Shown piece by piece: positions 51,209 to 51,839 of a DNA stretch of 51,839 bases. Made by a program: the position numbers and the translations under genes. Position 1 is the stretch's first letter. Each line of letters opens with the position of its first letter. The stretch lies in the NCBI GenBank assembly GCA_023375785.1, contig SZWC01000831.1, positions 167,366 through 219,204 of the forward strand, read 5' to 3'. The stretch is from Penium margaritaceum (taxonomy: Eukaryota; Streptophyta; Zygnematophyceae; Desmidiales; Peniaceae). Under the pieces are notes generated by a model. It saw nothing but the letters and a program-made list of their open reading frames with translations. It did no database searches and was not told the DNA's origin.

Positions 51209-51839
51209 TAACCTTTTTTGGGTGAGCAGTTTTGAGCAACTTGGATGCTGCGAAGAGGTGGTTTCTAATCATTACACCTTTTCAATCTGTTACAAGGCCT
51301 TTTGACAAACGCCCTTGCGCGCTCTTTCATTCTCTTGCATGGCTTGACACAAGCTTACATTTTCTTGCACGCTCCTAGACCACCTTTCACATCCTTAATG
51401 GTCTTAGTCGCCTTTTGATCTTGTTGTATGCCTTCAAACCTTACATGCCAGAACACACCCTTACACACCCTTTCACGCCCTGACATCCCCACACCCTCAC
51501 ACTCCCTTACACACCAATTCACTCCCTTCCAGGCCCGTACGTGCCCTTACTCAATCTTATGCACCCTTACATGCCCTTACATTTCCTTACATGCCCTCAC
51601 ACCCCCTTCCACACCCTTACACCCCCTCGCACACCTTTACGCGCACTTACATGCCCTCACACGCACTTCCATGCCCTTACACACCCTTTCATGCTCTTAC
51701 ACGCTCTTACACGCTCTTACACGCTCTTACACGCTCTTACACGCTCTTACACGCTCTTACACGCTCTTACACGCTCTTACACGCTCTTACACGCTCTTAC
51801 ACGCTCTTACACGCTCTTACACGCTCTTACACGCTCTTA
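51209..51839 (+). repeat. 10-bp minisatellite, degenerate to perfect
   Basis: From 51701 to the window end the unit acgctcttac repeats about 13.9 times with no mismatch. From about 51340 to 51700 the same 10-bp rhythm is visible in degenerate form (units such as acacccttac, atgcccttac, acgcacttac). The array probably continues beyond the window. The stretch 51209-51340 has no clear period. Confidence 0.9.

Overview
This window looks like nuclear DNA of a green plant or streptophyte alga. It holds Ty1/copia and Ty3/gypsy (chromovirus) LTR retrotransposons, an APE-type LINE, low-complexity CAG tracts and a terminal minisatellite. There are no bacterial operons, and no confidently recognisable cellular gene. 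The organism is inferred from element types only. Nearly every coding region is a degenerate retroelement gene with stops and frameshifts. I assigned domains by reading conserved motifs across frames, so most domain boundaries are approximate.

Layout. (1) 1-817: non-coding, with two diverged copies of a ~100-bp repeat. (2) 818-18904: a three-level nest of copia elements, all on the plus strand. Element A (short LTRs at 818-991 and 18731-18904) is split by element B (LTRs 4553-5129 and 15882-16451). B is itself split inside its pol by element C (LTRs 7682-8327 and 12545-13260). At both insertion points a 5-bp target duplication is visible and the host reading frame resumes on the far side. (3) 18905-21010: minus-strand copia RT/RNase H remnants, with a plus-strand gag scrap between them. 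(4) 22200-29100: plus-strand chromovirus G (integrase end, chromodomain, 3' LTR). Its LTR is interrupted by a full-length but degenerate minus-strand chromovirus F (23235-28983). F's own 3' LTR is interrupted by a 547-bp insert flanked by 26-bp direct repeats. The insert carries an array of perfect palindromes at one end and a hammerhead-ribozyme-like motif near the other. (5) about 30000-35400: minus-strand chromovirus I of another family (gag to chromodomain). (6) 35765-36890: minus-strand 3' end of chromovirus H. (7) about 36900-41348: plus-strand chromovirus E with PR, RT, RNase H, integrase, chromodomain and 3' LTR. (8) about 41830-47010: minus-strand LINE with ORF1-like, APE endonuclease, RT and C-terminal zinc-binding regions. 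(9) 47010-51839: region with little recognisable repeat coding, a GC-rich candidate exon (49873-50940), and a 10-bp minisatellite that becomes perfectly uniform at the window end.

The genes do not form a host pathway. The history readable here is successive insertion: A then B then C in the left third, and G then F then the hammerhead-bearing insert in the middle. The most unusual items are the hammerhead/palindrome insert, the half-tRNA-type primer site of C, and the shared YLDN reverse transcriptase box of chromoviruses E and F.
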